A stretch of 64,000 bases of DNA from positions 15,688,155 through 15,752,154 of the forward strand of contig NC_134033.1 of NCBI RefSeq assembly GCF_964204645.1. The letters run 5' to 3'. The DNA comes from Tubulanus polymorphus. Its lineage: Eukaryota; Nemertea; Palaeonemertea; Tubulaniformes; Tubulanidae. Shown here piece by piece: positions 44,943-55,987 of this stretch. A program made the position numbers and the translations under genes. Numbering within the stretch: the stretch's first letter is position 1; each line of letters starts with the position of its first letter. The notes beneath the pieces are model-generated. The model did no database searches. It saw only the letters and a program-made list of their open reading frames with translations, and was not told the DNA's origin.

Positions 44943-47115
44943 GTTTAAATACCAGACTGCTGTACAAAAAAAAACTAAAATCAATCGAAGATCATAAAAA
45001 ATAACTGAACTGTGTGTTAAATTCTATACAGAAATCTACCAGGATCCAGTTCGATCGATGTCGGGCTAATTTCACTGTAGAGTTTGTAGATTTGAAATGG
45101 GTCTCAATGAGCCATCGATGCCCTCAATTTGCTATATCTATCAGAAGCGAGATACTTTGGGGTCTTGCGTTAAAGATCCCTTTCGTATAAAACCCCTATA
45201 AACATGAGACTTACAATTAAATTGTTGTTTACGTACTATGCGACAATTGTTAAAACAGTTCTGATATGATTGTCAAATATCCCGTAGATGGTTGCTCTAT
45301 TTATCAAAGATGAGATATTTGGGGGTCCTTAGGTTTAGCATAGCATACTTTATATAGGTGTCACTTTCTTCCAAGTCAGTTTCTTGTATGTTAATGAACA
45401 AATTGACCGCAAATATTGTCCTGATTAGACCGAAATCCGGATTAAGTCGATCAGGATTAAGCGGATTTGACTGTATCTAAAAGGTCTTAGATCTTAGATT
45501 AAGGGGGTCTTGGGTTAAGTGACATTTTAAGTTAAAGTTCATTTCCAATCAGTCGAACTCTAGACTGAAATTTCGCTCGACAACTATCAGACAGGGTCCA
45601 GGATTTCAGGTTCATGATTGTAACAAACCGACACAAATTCACACGTCGTCGGTCGAAAAAATACATCCACTGCACGTCAAATAACAGGTGTCGCGTCAGC
45701 CGAGTTCACAACGAAAATACAGCGAAATTAAAATCATATTCTATTTGTGGAATGTTGAAAATGGATACACGCTTAAAAAGAGGCCTGCACAAAAAATACA
45801 ACGTAAATCTCGGTAAATTTTTTCGTAGTGAAATTAATCTATTGCTCCATAACAACTTGCTAAAATACGGCAGCCGCTCGATGAAGTTGGTTAGTTAAAC
45901 TGATGGATAAATACAGTACAACTTGCTTCAGTCGGATCAGTTTTATTCCGGTTTTCACTTATTTCCCCTCTGGGTTATCTTTATTCAAATAAGAGCACAT
46001 AATTCGGATTTTGTTAAATTCGGGCACAATTTTCCAATTCGAGGTGATCCGAATTAAGCGAGTTTTAATGTAAACTAATACAATTTCAATCGTCAGATTT
46101 GCATTTTCACCAGTTGTCTTTAACCAAGTTTTCAGTAACCAGGCCCTGGAATAATACAGATGAAACTGGTAAATTATTCGCGTTTGAAATATTTGCTTTT
46201 CTTCCAATTCACGTGTAGGTTTTTCATCGTTTTATATCAAGCCGAGGTTCGACCAATTCAACGTCGAAACAGTCGCTCGCTCTGTCATCACTGGACGGAC
46301 GAAACCACTCCGATCACGAATGACTCCCTACCCCTCACCCTGATGAACATGGGTGCTTTCTTTACCCTGCCTCCCCATTAGAGTAAGGGTCAACACCGAG
46401 AACAGACGGTCTCCCCTCCTGACACGCGAGGGCCACTTAAATTCCCCCTTTTCCCCTCCTCCGATGAACGGGGGCGGATCAAAGAGGCTTATTTTGAAGG
46501 ACTTGTCATATCCAAAAAGGACGGCACTGAGGGGCCAATTCTTAAGAACTTGTCACATCCCAAAAAGGCACTTCGATGTCGAAGTCTTTGATGTTTAAGC
46601 GTACTCCCGCACTGGAATGCACCAATTTTTTTGTTAGTTGGCAAAATGAAAAGGGGAAATATTTGATGGACTCGTACAAGTCTAAGTTAAGTCTCCTGGA
46701 TCCACCCCAGCCATCGTTTCCACAACAAATAAAAATTCGATAAAATTACAACAAATTTGTGCCCGAACAATCACAATAGACTACGCGGCTTGCCACGGAG
46801 CTGATCACAACCTAAAATCATCCAACTCCAATTCAAGCAATGATGACCCATGATCGCTCCGACTGCCTACAGAATTCACTCGCATCGGAGATTAATATTT
46901 TGGTCCCGCGAGATCCGAAGTTATCAAATTTCACCACCGTACTCATCTAAAACCGGTGAAACAACGAAAAACAAAATATCGACCGCTCAACTGGCGGTAT
47001 TTTAACATCGATCAATTAATCACATCATTCGATAAAAAAAATCTCATTTCTTCAGCGAGTAACGAAACAAAAAATAATGCACGACGATTTCGTCGAAAAT
47101 TACGAGCAAATTCGA

Positions 47116-47254
47116 CTCCTGGACCCAGTTTCACGAAAAAGTTTAAGCCTAAGACGGTTAAGTTTGAATTGTTGTCCTCGTTGAAAACATGAAGTAACCA
47201 ATGGGGATTACACCAAATATTTGAGTTTAACTTTTTTGTGAAGCCGAGCCCTGG
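47116..47254. repeat. Foldback, GTTTCAC family (copy of 3998-4126)
   Basis: GGACCCAGTTTCACGAAAAA...CTTTTTTGTGAAGCCGAGCC. The inner sequence TTGAATTGTTGTCCTCGTTG is the complement of part of 3998-4126, so the two copies are inverted relative to each other. Confidence 0.75.
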
Positions 47255-47288
47255 CCCTCAGAAAATACACTCCGCTTCCACAAGCCCA

Positions 47289-47428
47289 GGGACCAGTTCC
47301 ATAGTCAAGGCTAAGACTTAAGACCGGTCTAAGATCAACTTAGTTCTATAGCCAATCTAACAACTTAAGACCAGTCTTAAGATTTAAGACCACTTTTGGT
47401 CTTAAGTCTTGACTATGGAACCGGCCCC
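47289..47428. repeat. Foldback, CAGTTCCATAGTC family
   Basis: GGGACCAGTTCCATAGTC and GACTATGGAACCGGCCCC are inverted ends; the inner part repeats CTTAAGACCAGTCTTAAG. Relatives lie at 53381-53800 and 55062-55138. Confidence 0.8.
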
Positions 47429-48039
47429 TCAGTAGCTTCGGTTGTTTGTAAGCAGGGTCAAACGCGCTTAAGTCGTTGTAATTGCGATGATTATTACGTC
47501 GAGGACTTATCAAAATGATGACTTATGCTTAGTAAATTGAGTTGGAAATACGAATGCAGATTGGGGCTCAAAAAAATGGAGATGACTTCAGCGATGTGAC
47601 GACTTATCCAATCCAAATGACATTTAGTAAATTGAATTGGAAATATGCAGATTGGGACTATAATTAGGACAACTATAAGCGATGTGACTTCATTAACTGA
47701 TCTCGACTCAAGCGAGTTTGACTGCGTCAGGGTTTTCATTAATCGGTTAATCCCGAATTGCCCGATATTTCCACGATCCTCGACTAGCGGAATTACCGAG
47801 ATATTCTCCACGGGGCTCGTAGGAAGTGAATTCTGTCGAATCAACGATCATCGGCAGGCTGATTATAAGTGAGTTTATAGTTATTGTATATCGTATAAGA
47901 CTGGCGCGAAAAAAAAAAAACAACAAATTCTCTTGCGTCGAGTGAAGTGTCAGTCGTCGCGAGGTGGAGCGAGTATCCACCCGCTATCCACACATCAGCA
48001 TCCACTATTCAGTTATGTATCTGTATGTCCGGGATTTGA

Positions 48040-51000
48040 CTAGTGTAACACGCTGGATACATCCCATAACTGGAAATAGATCGAAACAAAATCTTAAATA
48101 TCGGTTCAAATAAGTGGCACCTACAGTAGTTGTAGAGCATGTAGAGCATGTAGAGCATATGTAATGGACTTATGGCAACATCAATCTGCTGTCCAGACCC
48201 TGTGCATCCTTTTAGAAATAAGATGACTGCCTCATGAATCCCCTGATGATATTATCAAATTGATTACCGAAACCTAGTCTCTCAAATGCGAGGAAATTGC
48301 ATTGAAATGCATGGATATTTCTTTGTGTTCCAGTCAAATTCCACCCCTGGATTTGCCTCTGAGGCTGAGGAGGTCGGGTGCAGGATTGCTCCGGACTTCA
48401 GGACGAGAGGATAAGCTCGAGGGCATGCTCCAGACTGCCGGTTGAGGGAATTGGTGGAGCTGTAGGGTGAAAGGGTGGCTCCAGGCTACATGCCGAGGAT
48501 TAGCACCCGGCTCCAGGGGATTGGCTTACAGGCTGAAGGGGTGGCTCCAGGATGCATGCTGAGAGGATAAGTGCCACGATCCAGGCCGCAGGCTCAATGG
48601 GTGGCTCCAGGCTGCAGATTAATACCGGTACCTGACACTCACCTTAATAACTTTATCTTTGCCGACTGTTAATAGAATTTTACGAATTTCGTCCAAATCC
48701 ATGTGGACAATACTGTGTCGCGAGTCGTGGAATGTCGCCATGGGAACGCGGTCCTCGTCGGTAACCGTTTGACTGCATTCCGCGCAGACCCGCACGTCGA
48801 ATTCGTACCCCATTATCGGTATCGACGTGCGGTTACCGCTGCATTTGTCGCAGACGGCTTTTCCACATTTACGGCAATGGTGCTAAAAGAGGAGAAAATG
48901 AATAATTCGCATTAAGCTCGCGTCGAGGATGAATTTCTGGTTATGGTATTACGTCACGCGGGAACTACAAACGAAGACAGTTTTAACTATAACCATCGGT
49001 GATACAATATTCCACGTTTTAATGATAGAAAATCCCACATTCATATAGCAGAAGATTAAGTGTGAAAAGTTTCCTTTCCGGTGTAGATTTATTCGACTAT
49101 ATCCTGATAGTCATCTTCAGGAATACTGTATACATTGAGCTAGTGTAGTTTATTCAACGTTTCGACTTTATCCTGATAGTCATCTTCAGAAATAATGAGT
49201 GAAACAAAATATCTATATATGATATAAATATCTAGATATGTCTCTAAGAACTAAGAGACAAATTAAGTAAGCTCAACCAAGAATATTAAGTATTCCTAAG
49301 CATTCCGAAGGCAGGGAGCGAGAAATGTGGAAGATCGTCTGCCAAAGGTACTAAGTTTGGTATAATATAAGCTAATTGTCCCATTTAGATCTAAGTTGAT
49401 GAGAAGGTGAATATTTTGGGAGAAGTTTGCAGAGATAATCATCTCTGTAAACAAGATATTTATAACTACGTGTCACGATACAAACTGCGTCTGGCGCGAA
49501 AATTACATCGACAACCGATTCGTCGAAAGCGCCACCTACCTGTCTCGTTCCTATCGTTTTTTCTTCCCACATTTTCTTTAAATTCCAGAAAAATGGCGTG
49601 CCGCATTTTTGACAGTGGTCGCCTTCGGCCCACTCGGGAGTCTGAAATTAAAAATGACCTTTCACATCAATCCTCTGATTTGAGAATCAATTGAGATATT
49701 GAAGAGTAGGGTTCAATTGAACAGTAAGGAGTGAAGTCCTTAATCAAAGTCAGAAATAGACAAGAGTCTCGAATTATGGTCGTTCATCTAAGGTAGGTTT
49801 CAATAGTAAGTATTCCGGTGTTTAGGAATACAAATTCCACTTATTACAAACTCTCTATCGGCAGCTTCTATCAGGTTTACAGATTACAAACTCTCTACCG
49901 GCCGCTTCTATCAGATTTACAGATTACAAACTCTCTATCGGCAGCTTCTATCAGGTTTACAGATTACTAACTCTCTACCGGCCGCTTCTATCAGGTTTAC
50001 GGATTACAAACTCTCTACCGGCCGCTTCTATCAGGTTTACAGATTACAAACTCTCTACCGGCCGCTTCTATCAGGTTTACAGATTACAAACTCTCTATCG
50101 GCAGCTTCTATCAGGATTACAGATTACAAACTCTCTACCGGCCGCTTCTATCGGGTTTACAGATTACAAACTCTCTACCGGCCGCTTCTATCGGGTTTAC
50201 AGATTACAAACTCTCTACCGGCAGCTTCTATCAGGTTTACAGATTACAAACTCTCTACCGGGGCTGCTTCTATCAGGTTTACAGATTACAAACTCTCTAT
50301 CGACCGCTTCTATCAGGTTTACAGATTACAAACTCTCTACCGGCCGCTTCTATCAGGTTTACAGATTACAAACTCTCTACCGGGGCTGCTTCTATCAGGT
50401 TTACAGATTACAAACTCTCTACCGGGGCTGCTTCTATCAGGTTTACAGATTACAAACTCTCTACCGGCCGCTTCTATCAGGTTTACAGATTACAAACTCT
50501 CTACCGGCAGCTTTTATCAGGTTGACAGATTACGTTATTCCGGAATAGTTAGAGCATATTCTGGTCTAACCGAACACGTCAGAAGAGAATTCCGAATTCA
50601 TTAGAGACCAATCGAAACCTATCAAAACCTTGACAGTGTAACTCAGGTTCACTGACCTCTTGGCGTTTGATGTCCATTGTCCAGATAACTAATGCATTAT
50701 CATCACCGGCTGATAGTAACTGTTTTGTACTCGCGGCATAAATCACAGATTGTACTTTATCACTGAAAATGAATACCGATTTTAGATTTTAAGGGATTTA
50801 TAACTGTTTTGAGATCAGGCGCAGATCCAAGCGGTCTACTGGGCCTTGTACGCGATCCTCAAATTTTTAAATCTATTGATTTAATGAATGAACTAAATGA
50901 ACTAAACATGTTGTTAACCCTTTCAGTGCGTCTGCACCGCAGTGCGGTGTACGAATCAGTGATGGATTTTGCTAGTACACCGCACTGCGGTGTATTGATT

Positions 51001-54000
51001 TAATTTACTTACTGATGACCTTGTAATTCGAAGGCCGTCCCCTGTTGACCCCCGATGTCCCAGACGATTATCGTCTGGTCGAAACTTCCGGAAAATAGTA
51101 AACTGCGTTCCACGTCCCACGACAAACACCTTATACTACCTGCAATTATATAATACAGTAATTTGTGAAATCTGGGATCCAGTTCTACAGTTGCTACTTG
51201 AGAGTAAGCCCTTAACTCAGAATCAAGTCCTACAGTTGTGAGTTAGAATTAACTCTGAACTGGGACCCAGTTCCACAGTATGGTGTGATTGAGTTATAGT
51301 AACACCTGTTGAACTGACTGGGGTTGTGCAAGTACCTCCCTGCCCGTCTCCCACATGATATACTATTCATTTACCCGAGTGTCCCTTGAGAGTTGTGATG
51401 ACCTCCAGACGATTTTCGAGTAGTTTAATAACGGTGACTTGACCGGAATAATCACCGACGAACGCGTAACGAGACTGAGAGTCAAATCTGTAGAGTTATC
51501 ATCAAGGATTCATAACAGACATTCCATACCGTAGACCGCTCGTAACAACAGAAAATCTGCAGTAATTCAACACTTGCCGGTTGAACGGTCATGCTGGGTC
51601 GAGAAGATCATCAGTTACAATGGTTCGATACACGAAAGACGGTCTCTCATTTGGCTGATATTTTTGATGTAGTAATGAAGAATTCTGATGATGATATGTC
51701 TCGGGAGGAACGACGATAACTATCATCACTCCTCCCAAGACATATTATCATGATGACGATGGCTGGCCCGACGATCTGGACGACTAAGCCGGTCCGTGAC
51801 CAGAGGGGTCAGACACAGAGGGTGACCTCCCAAAGTTGGCCAACTCGATATCATTTGAAAGCTTGCGAAAAGAGCTTTCAGAAAATGTATACGTTTATGA
51901 CATTAGCCCTCATATCTACTGAGGTATTAAGTTTTCCCTCGTCTGGTCCAAAATCGTTTTCAGGCTGAAAGGTTAAGCGAGTTTGGCTTGACCAAGTTAA
52001 ACATCTACCCCGAGGGATAACTCATGATATCCAGCCCATTAAAACAGGTTTGGGTTGAGGACCTATCCCTACAAATAACTTTTGATATCCAGTCCATAAA
52101 GTAGGATCAGTGTATCTCAACTATTATCAAGTAAAGGATACTGTAGACAAGTACACCAAGCAGACGTCTGGAACCCACCGAGACGACGACCCGTCTCCGA
52201 ACAATGCCACTGGAAATATTTATCTCGACCGGTGCTAAGCAACCATTCACACGTCAACGCGTAGATTATCCCCGTCACTCGACTTTGATGCGCTGAAAAG
52301 TAGTAGTAAATGTTTGATGATTGAATTAGTTATTCTCAAGTGTCGAGTTGGAGATTAAATTTCATACAAATCAAATGCGAAAACAGGTAGCACTTTGTAG
52401 GTTAACTGATATTCTATTAGCTCAATTAGTCGGTCTTATTACTTGCGGGTTTTTTCTTCAAGTACACCTACTACCTGTTTTCTCGTTAGACCAGCATATT
52501 TCCAACAGAATTATGGCGATGAATTATGATTATTTGATTATTTTCAGGATATCTTACCGAGATACGTTCGACTGTGCGTCATACGATTAAAATCATCGGC
52601 TAAAGAGAATTCCTACAAAACGAAGAAATTCAAATTTTTTAAAACGATAGTAAACAGTTAACTGGTCTGCTATAGTTCAGTAGACTGCGCGGAGCTCGCA
52701 GAAACTCCCTCAAACAGGGCGCCGCCACTTTCTGTCCATTTACAAATGCCCTGAATTGTCCACGTGATTACACAAAATTCCCCAGAGAAATTTCTAGGTT
52801 TAAATGTTACGATTCATTTATTTTTCATCGAATCACAAACTGATAAAGTAACATGTGGTCAATACCGTTATATTATGAGAACTCCCCTAGTTCTCGAGGT
52901 TTTAGGTTAAAATTTTTCGAATTCCCTGGGGTCGGTTTTATAGACTGGTATTACCTTTAACCCGTGGGTTAACTAAAAGTGTTTTCAACCAAGTTAGCCC
53001 ACGGGTTAAAGGTAATACTGATCTATAAACCCAGCCCTGAGTTTTCCTTGATTTTTCTGATTCCCCGATATTTCTAGGTCAGTGGCCATCCTGCCGAAGA
53101 TACGCTAATTTCGGGGTACTTGGACCAGGGATGGGCCATCATCATCACGATGAATTGGAGTAAAATAATTTGTTATATATTTTCAGGCGATACACGCGTT
53201 AAAATTCAAGGCAATTGAATCAGATGTATTTTTAGTTCACTTGTATATAGCTACCTGAATGGTTCCGTTGTCTAAACCAATGAACAGTCTTCTTGTTTCC
53301 GGTGTGTAATGCAGAGATGTTGGCGCAACTGAAAAAAAAACACTTGAAAATCAGTCTAAAATTCTAATAACCTTCTGGAGCGAGTTGCATAGTCGTGACT
53401 TAAAGTCAGAAAGTAGTCTTAAATCTTAAGACTGGTCTTAAGTTGTTAGATTGGCTGAAGAACTAAGATAGTCTTAGACTGGTCTTAAGTCTAAGTCATG
53501 ACTATGGAATCAGCTCCTGGGGCCAGTTGCACAGTCATGACTTAAGTCCAAAGGTGGTCTTAAATCTTAAGAATGGTCTTAAGTTGTTAGATTGGCTATA
53601 GAACTAATTTGGTCTTAAACTGGTCTTCAATCTAAGTCATGACTTTGGAACCGGCCCCTGGAGCCAGTTGCATAGTCGTGACTTAAGTCTAAAAGTAGTC
53701 TTAAATCTTGAGACTGGTCGTAAGTTGTTAGATTACCTATAGAACTATGGGCTTAGACTGGTCTTAAGTCTACGCCATGACTGTGCAACCGGCCCCGGGA
53801 GACCTGTTGATCTACAGTTATTGAGTAGTCACAGTGACTCCGAGTTCCACAGAACTGAAGAGTCCTAACGATAGGTCTCCTCAATAGTAGTCACTGGGAC
53901 TACTCCAAACTATTGAACATAAACACAGAACAGAGCTGCTGATATACTACAAACATAATTGACTATTTTTGATTGCCCGGGTAAGAGTCGCGAGACTTGA

Positions 54001-55459
54001 TTATTGGTAATTCAAAAATTGACGAATGCATTTTTTCAGCAGTACTAGATTGAGATTGGATATCAGCAATAAATTGCTGCTGCTGCTGTTGCTGCTGCTG
54101 CTGTTGTTACTGTTAGAATGAAGCAATTTATAGTAATCAGTAACACAGTATTCACAGTGTGATATATCACAGTAAATTACTGCAGAGAACGAGCGTGAAA
54201 TAATTCACACTTAACTTAACTGCGCACAACAAAATTACATCACACCCCAAAACAGTTCTAAAGCCAAGCTCGGGTCGACTAAGATTTGATGATCAGATTA
54301 TTGAGTGCAGTGGAACCTTGTTACAGCGAATTTCACGGGATCAGAAAATCTGTTCGATGTATCCAAGTTCAGTATAACGAGGTTTCACTGTACATACAGA
54401 TCGAGGGGCATGAGTGTACTTACGACCACGACTGATCAGTAACCGGTCTGCGGTTTATTTTCATAAGCCACGAGCCCATCTGATTAAGCAATGGCCACGT
54501 AACAAACTATACCCAAATATAAGCCAAAATTATATTTAGATAAAAAAAAGTTTCAATTTGAAACGTTTTTAGATATTCTTACGCAGGTATCCAAGTGAAC
54601 CCTGACCACCCCCCCCCCCCCTACCTCAGCGTTAGACACTGATAGTTGCATTTAGTGACTTACCGGGCATACAGTGACAGATACTCGGCCAGAATTGTCC
54701 GGTGTCTCGTTTCAACCAAACACGAACGGTACTGAAAATAAACGAAAACAAAGTATTTGAGATCGGCGTTCAGTCCCGAACATGTGACAAGCAATAGACT
54801 AACGGAAGGAAGGGGTCAAGTCATACTTGAACTGGACTATGCTCTATTTCTTAGCAAGCTTTCTGAAGCTGCCACTGCCTCATACGTCTTATAGTTTTAA
54901 CCGTAAAAATGGTAATGTTTATCAGATGTGTGGGCCGATAGGGGACAGGGTTAGCCAGCAACCTCACAGGGAGGTAGCTTATATGTCCCTAGTTCAAGTT
55001 CAAATTTATTTCACAGAAAGCACGACAGGCTATGTGCAGAGATTGAGAGAATCGATGCTCTGGGGCCAGTTCCATAGTCCTGGCTTAGACTTAAGATTTA
55101 AGACAACTTTTCAACTTAGGTCTTGACTATGGAACCGGCATCGACAGTTCAGACACCTGGGCATAGAAATAGTTAAAACATCTGACTGGTGACACTCAAA
55201 TACTCGCGCATTTGTGTTGACAATTATTTGACAGTTGACGCAGACAGACAGCGACTAGCAGTAGCCGGAGAGAAATGAAAGTGACAACTTACCGATCATC
55301 GCAAACACTGATTACTCCATCCTCCCGCGGTATCAACACAGCCATGTGTATCTCATCAGGACTACCCTCCAGTTTATTCAACAGCACCGGTTTACGTACA
55401 TTACCCGCTGACGGAGTTACCGATGGTTTTATCTGCGCTCTCGGTCCTCCACCCTCCAT
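48040..55459 (-). CDS. WDFY2: WDFY1/WDFY2 orthologue (WD40 + FYVE protein)
   Basis: Eleven coding exons, read right to left: 55293-55459, 54664-54731, 53255-53328, 52558-52612, 52142-52292, 51375-51487, 51013-51139, 50657-50762, 49540-49641, 48643-48882, 48040-48069. All phases agree and sum to 410 aa, the usual family length. The N-terminal part is a WD40 propeller ([58 protein letters not shown]). A FYVE zinc finger is inserted before the last blade: it opens [11 protein letters not shown], has the lipid-binding [13 protein letters not shown], and closes VRVCAEC. The last blade ends [13 protein letters not shown]. The known role is binding PI3P on early endosomes and scaffolding signalling proteins. 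WDFY1 versus WDFY2 cannot be separated; invertebrates usually have one gene. The last exon is only 30 bp. Confidence 0.93.
48345..48620. repeat. GC-rich GGCTCCAGGCTGCA repeat, last intron of WDFY
   Basis: Imperfect units around GGGTGGCTCCAGGCTGCATG, then CTGAGAGGATA, about five times. Irregular spacing of 40-65 bp; composition unlike its surroundings. Confidence 0.6.
49085..49200. repeat. CCTGATAGTCATCTTCAG direct repeat
   Basis: ATTCGACTATATCCTGATAG and TTTCGACTTTATCCTGATAG, each followed by TCATCTTCAG, about 73 bp apart. The motif resembles the inner part of the foldback at 38960-39150. Confidence 0.5.
49838..50535. repeat. 40-bp minisatellite, ~17 units, WDFY intron
   Basis: Units of AGATTACAAACTCTCTACCG, then GCCGCTTCTATCAGGTTTAC. 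Variants: GGCAGC for GGCCGC, TATCG for TACCG, and a GGGGCTGC insertion of two bases. It lies between WDFY exons 49540-49641 and 50657-50762. Confidence 0.95.
50934..50994. repeat. Short foldback built on CACCGCAGTGCGGTG
   Basis: The palindrome CACCGCAGTGCGGTG, followed 30 bases later by its close complement CACCGCACTGCGGTG, gives a nested inverted repeat in a WDFY intron. Confidence 0.75.
51172..51285. repeat. Foldback, CAGTTCTACAGTT family
   Basis: GGGATCCAGTTCTACAGTTG...CTGGGACCCAGTTCCACAG. Relatives are at 44497-44620 and 34755-35010. Confidence 0.6.
52928..53039. repeat. Foldback, GGTTTTATAGACTGGT family
   Basis: GGGGTCGGTTTTATAGACTG...AACCCGTGGGTTAACT pairs with AGTTAGCCCACGGGTTAAAG...ATAAACCCAGCCC. 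The second copy is at 58237-58352. Confidence 0.85.
53381..53800. repeat. Three head-to-tail CAGTTGCATAGTC foldbacks
   Basis: Three ~140-bp elements, each opening GAGCCAGTTGCATAGTCGTG or similar and closing GACTATGGAACCGGCCCC or similar, abut at 53519 and 53659. They lie in a WDFY intron. Confidence 0.85.
54071..54112. repeat. (CTG)n microsatellite
   Basis: Interrupted CTGCTGCTGCTGTTG run in a WDFY intron. Confidence 0.9.
55062..55138. repeat. Foldback, CAGTTCCATAGTC family, short copy
   Basis: GGGGCCAGTTCCATAGTCCT...GGTCTTGACTATGGAACCGG. It has lost most of the interior. Confidence 0.8.
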
Positions 55460-55987
55460 CTTGGATATAATGACGTCACGTGACAGACAGGTACTAAATA
55501 CTGGGGTAGGGAAAACGGGGTCTTTCACTTGGTCTCACGCTTAAATCAGTGCTTTTTTAACTCGGAATTCGGTTTCTGGCTAGGATATGGTACCAGCAAG
55601 CGGGAAATACGTAAATAACGGCATAACAAGTGGAACTTGATGTTGTCACCGTCTTAAAACCGATGCTAAAACAGGTTTTGAGCGTCTGAAATCAGCTGAG
55701 AATGAGCTGTCACAATCGCTGTCAACGCTACGAGGCAGCACCGTACAGACTCATAGTCCGGAACTAAGTCCACGACCGTGGATGGGGCACTGACTCAAGG
55801 TCGTAGACCCGGAAATAAATAAATTTGGCTAAATGCTTACAAAAAACTTAGATTTTGCGCTTAGGAATTGCTGAAATCCGAAGATTAAGGGCTATATTCA
55901 AGTCTTTAGTCTAGCGAATTTTTCTATTTCCTCCTGCGATAGAATAAAGGGACGCTCCAATTCGGAGCTTGTAAATCACTCAGGATA
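55460..55987. promoter_or_regulatory. Shared upstream region of WDFY and LIPT2
   Basis: 528 bp lie between the two start codons, which face away from each other. It must contain both 5' UTRs and promoters. No TATA box is obvious; a bidirectional promoter is inferred from the arrangement only. Confidence 0.55.

Larger units (their letters stand above)
44284..48039. other. Gene-poor region with interspersed foldbacks
   Basis: No exon with recognisable similarity and no open frame above 120 codons. It contains foldback elements at 44497-44620, 44840-44942, 47116-47254 and 47289-47428, described separately. The rest shows no clear structure. Confidence 0.5.

Noticed and set aside
45614-45898. 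94-codon basic open frame
   Set aside because: No similarity recognised and no start or splice support.
49838-50535. CRISPR-like array of regular repeats
   Set aside because: Units abut without unique spacers and lie in an animal intron; it is a minisatellite.
53090-53165. Candidate WDFY exon following DNGTIQ
   Set aside because: No acceptor AG in front and wrong phase at its end; a better exon with the expected EF...DDFNRM...Y residues and correct phases was found at 52558-52612.
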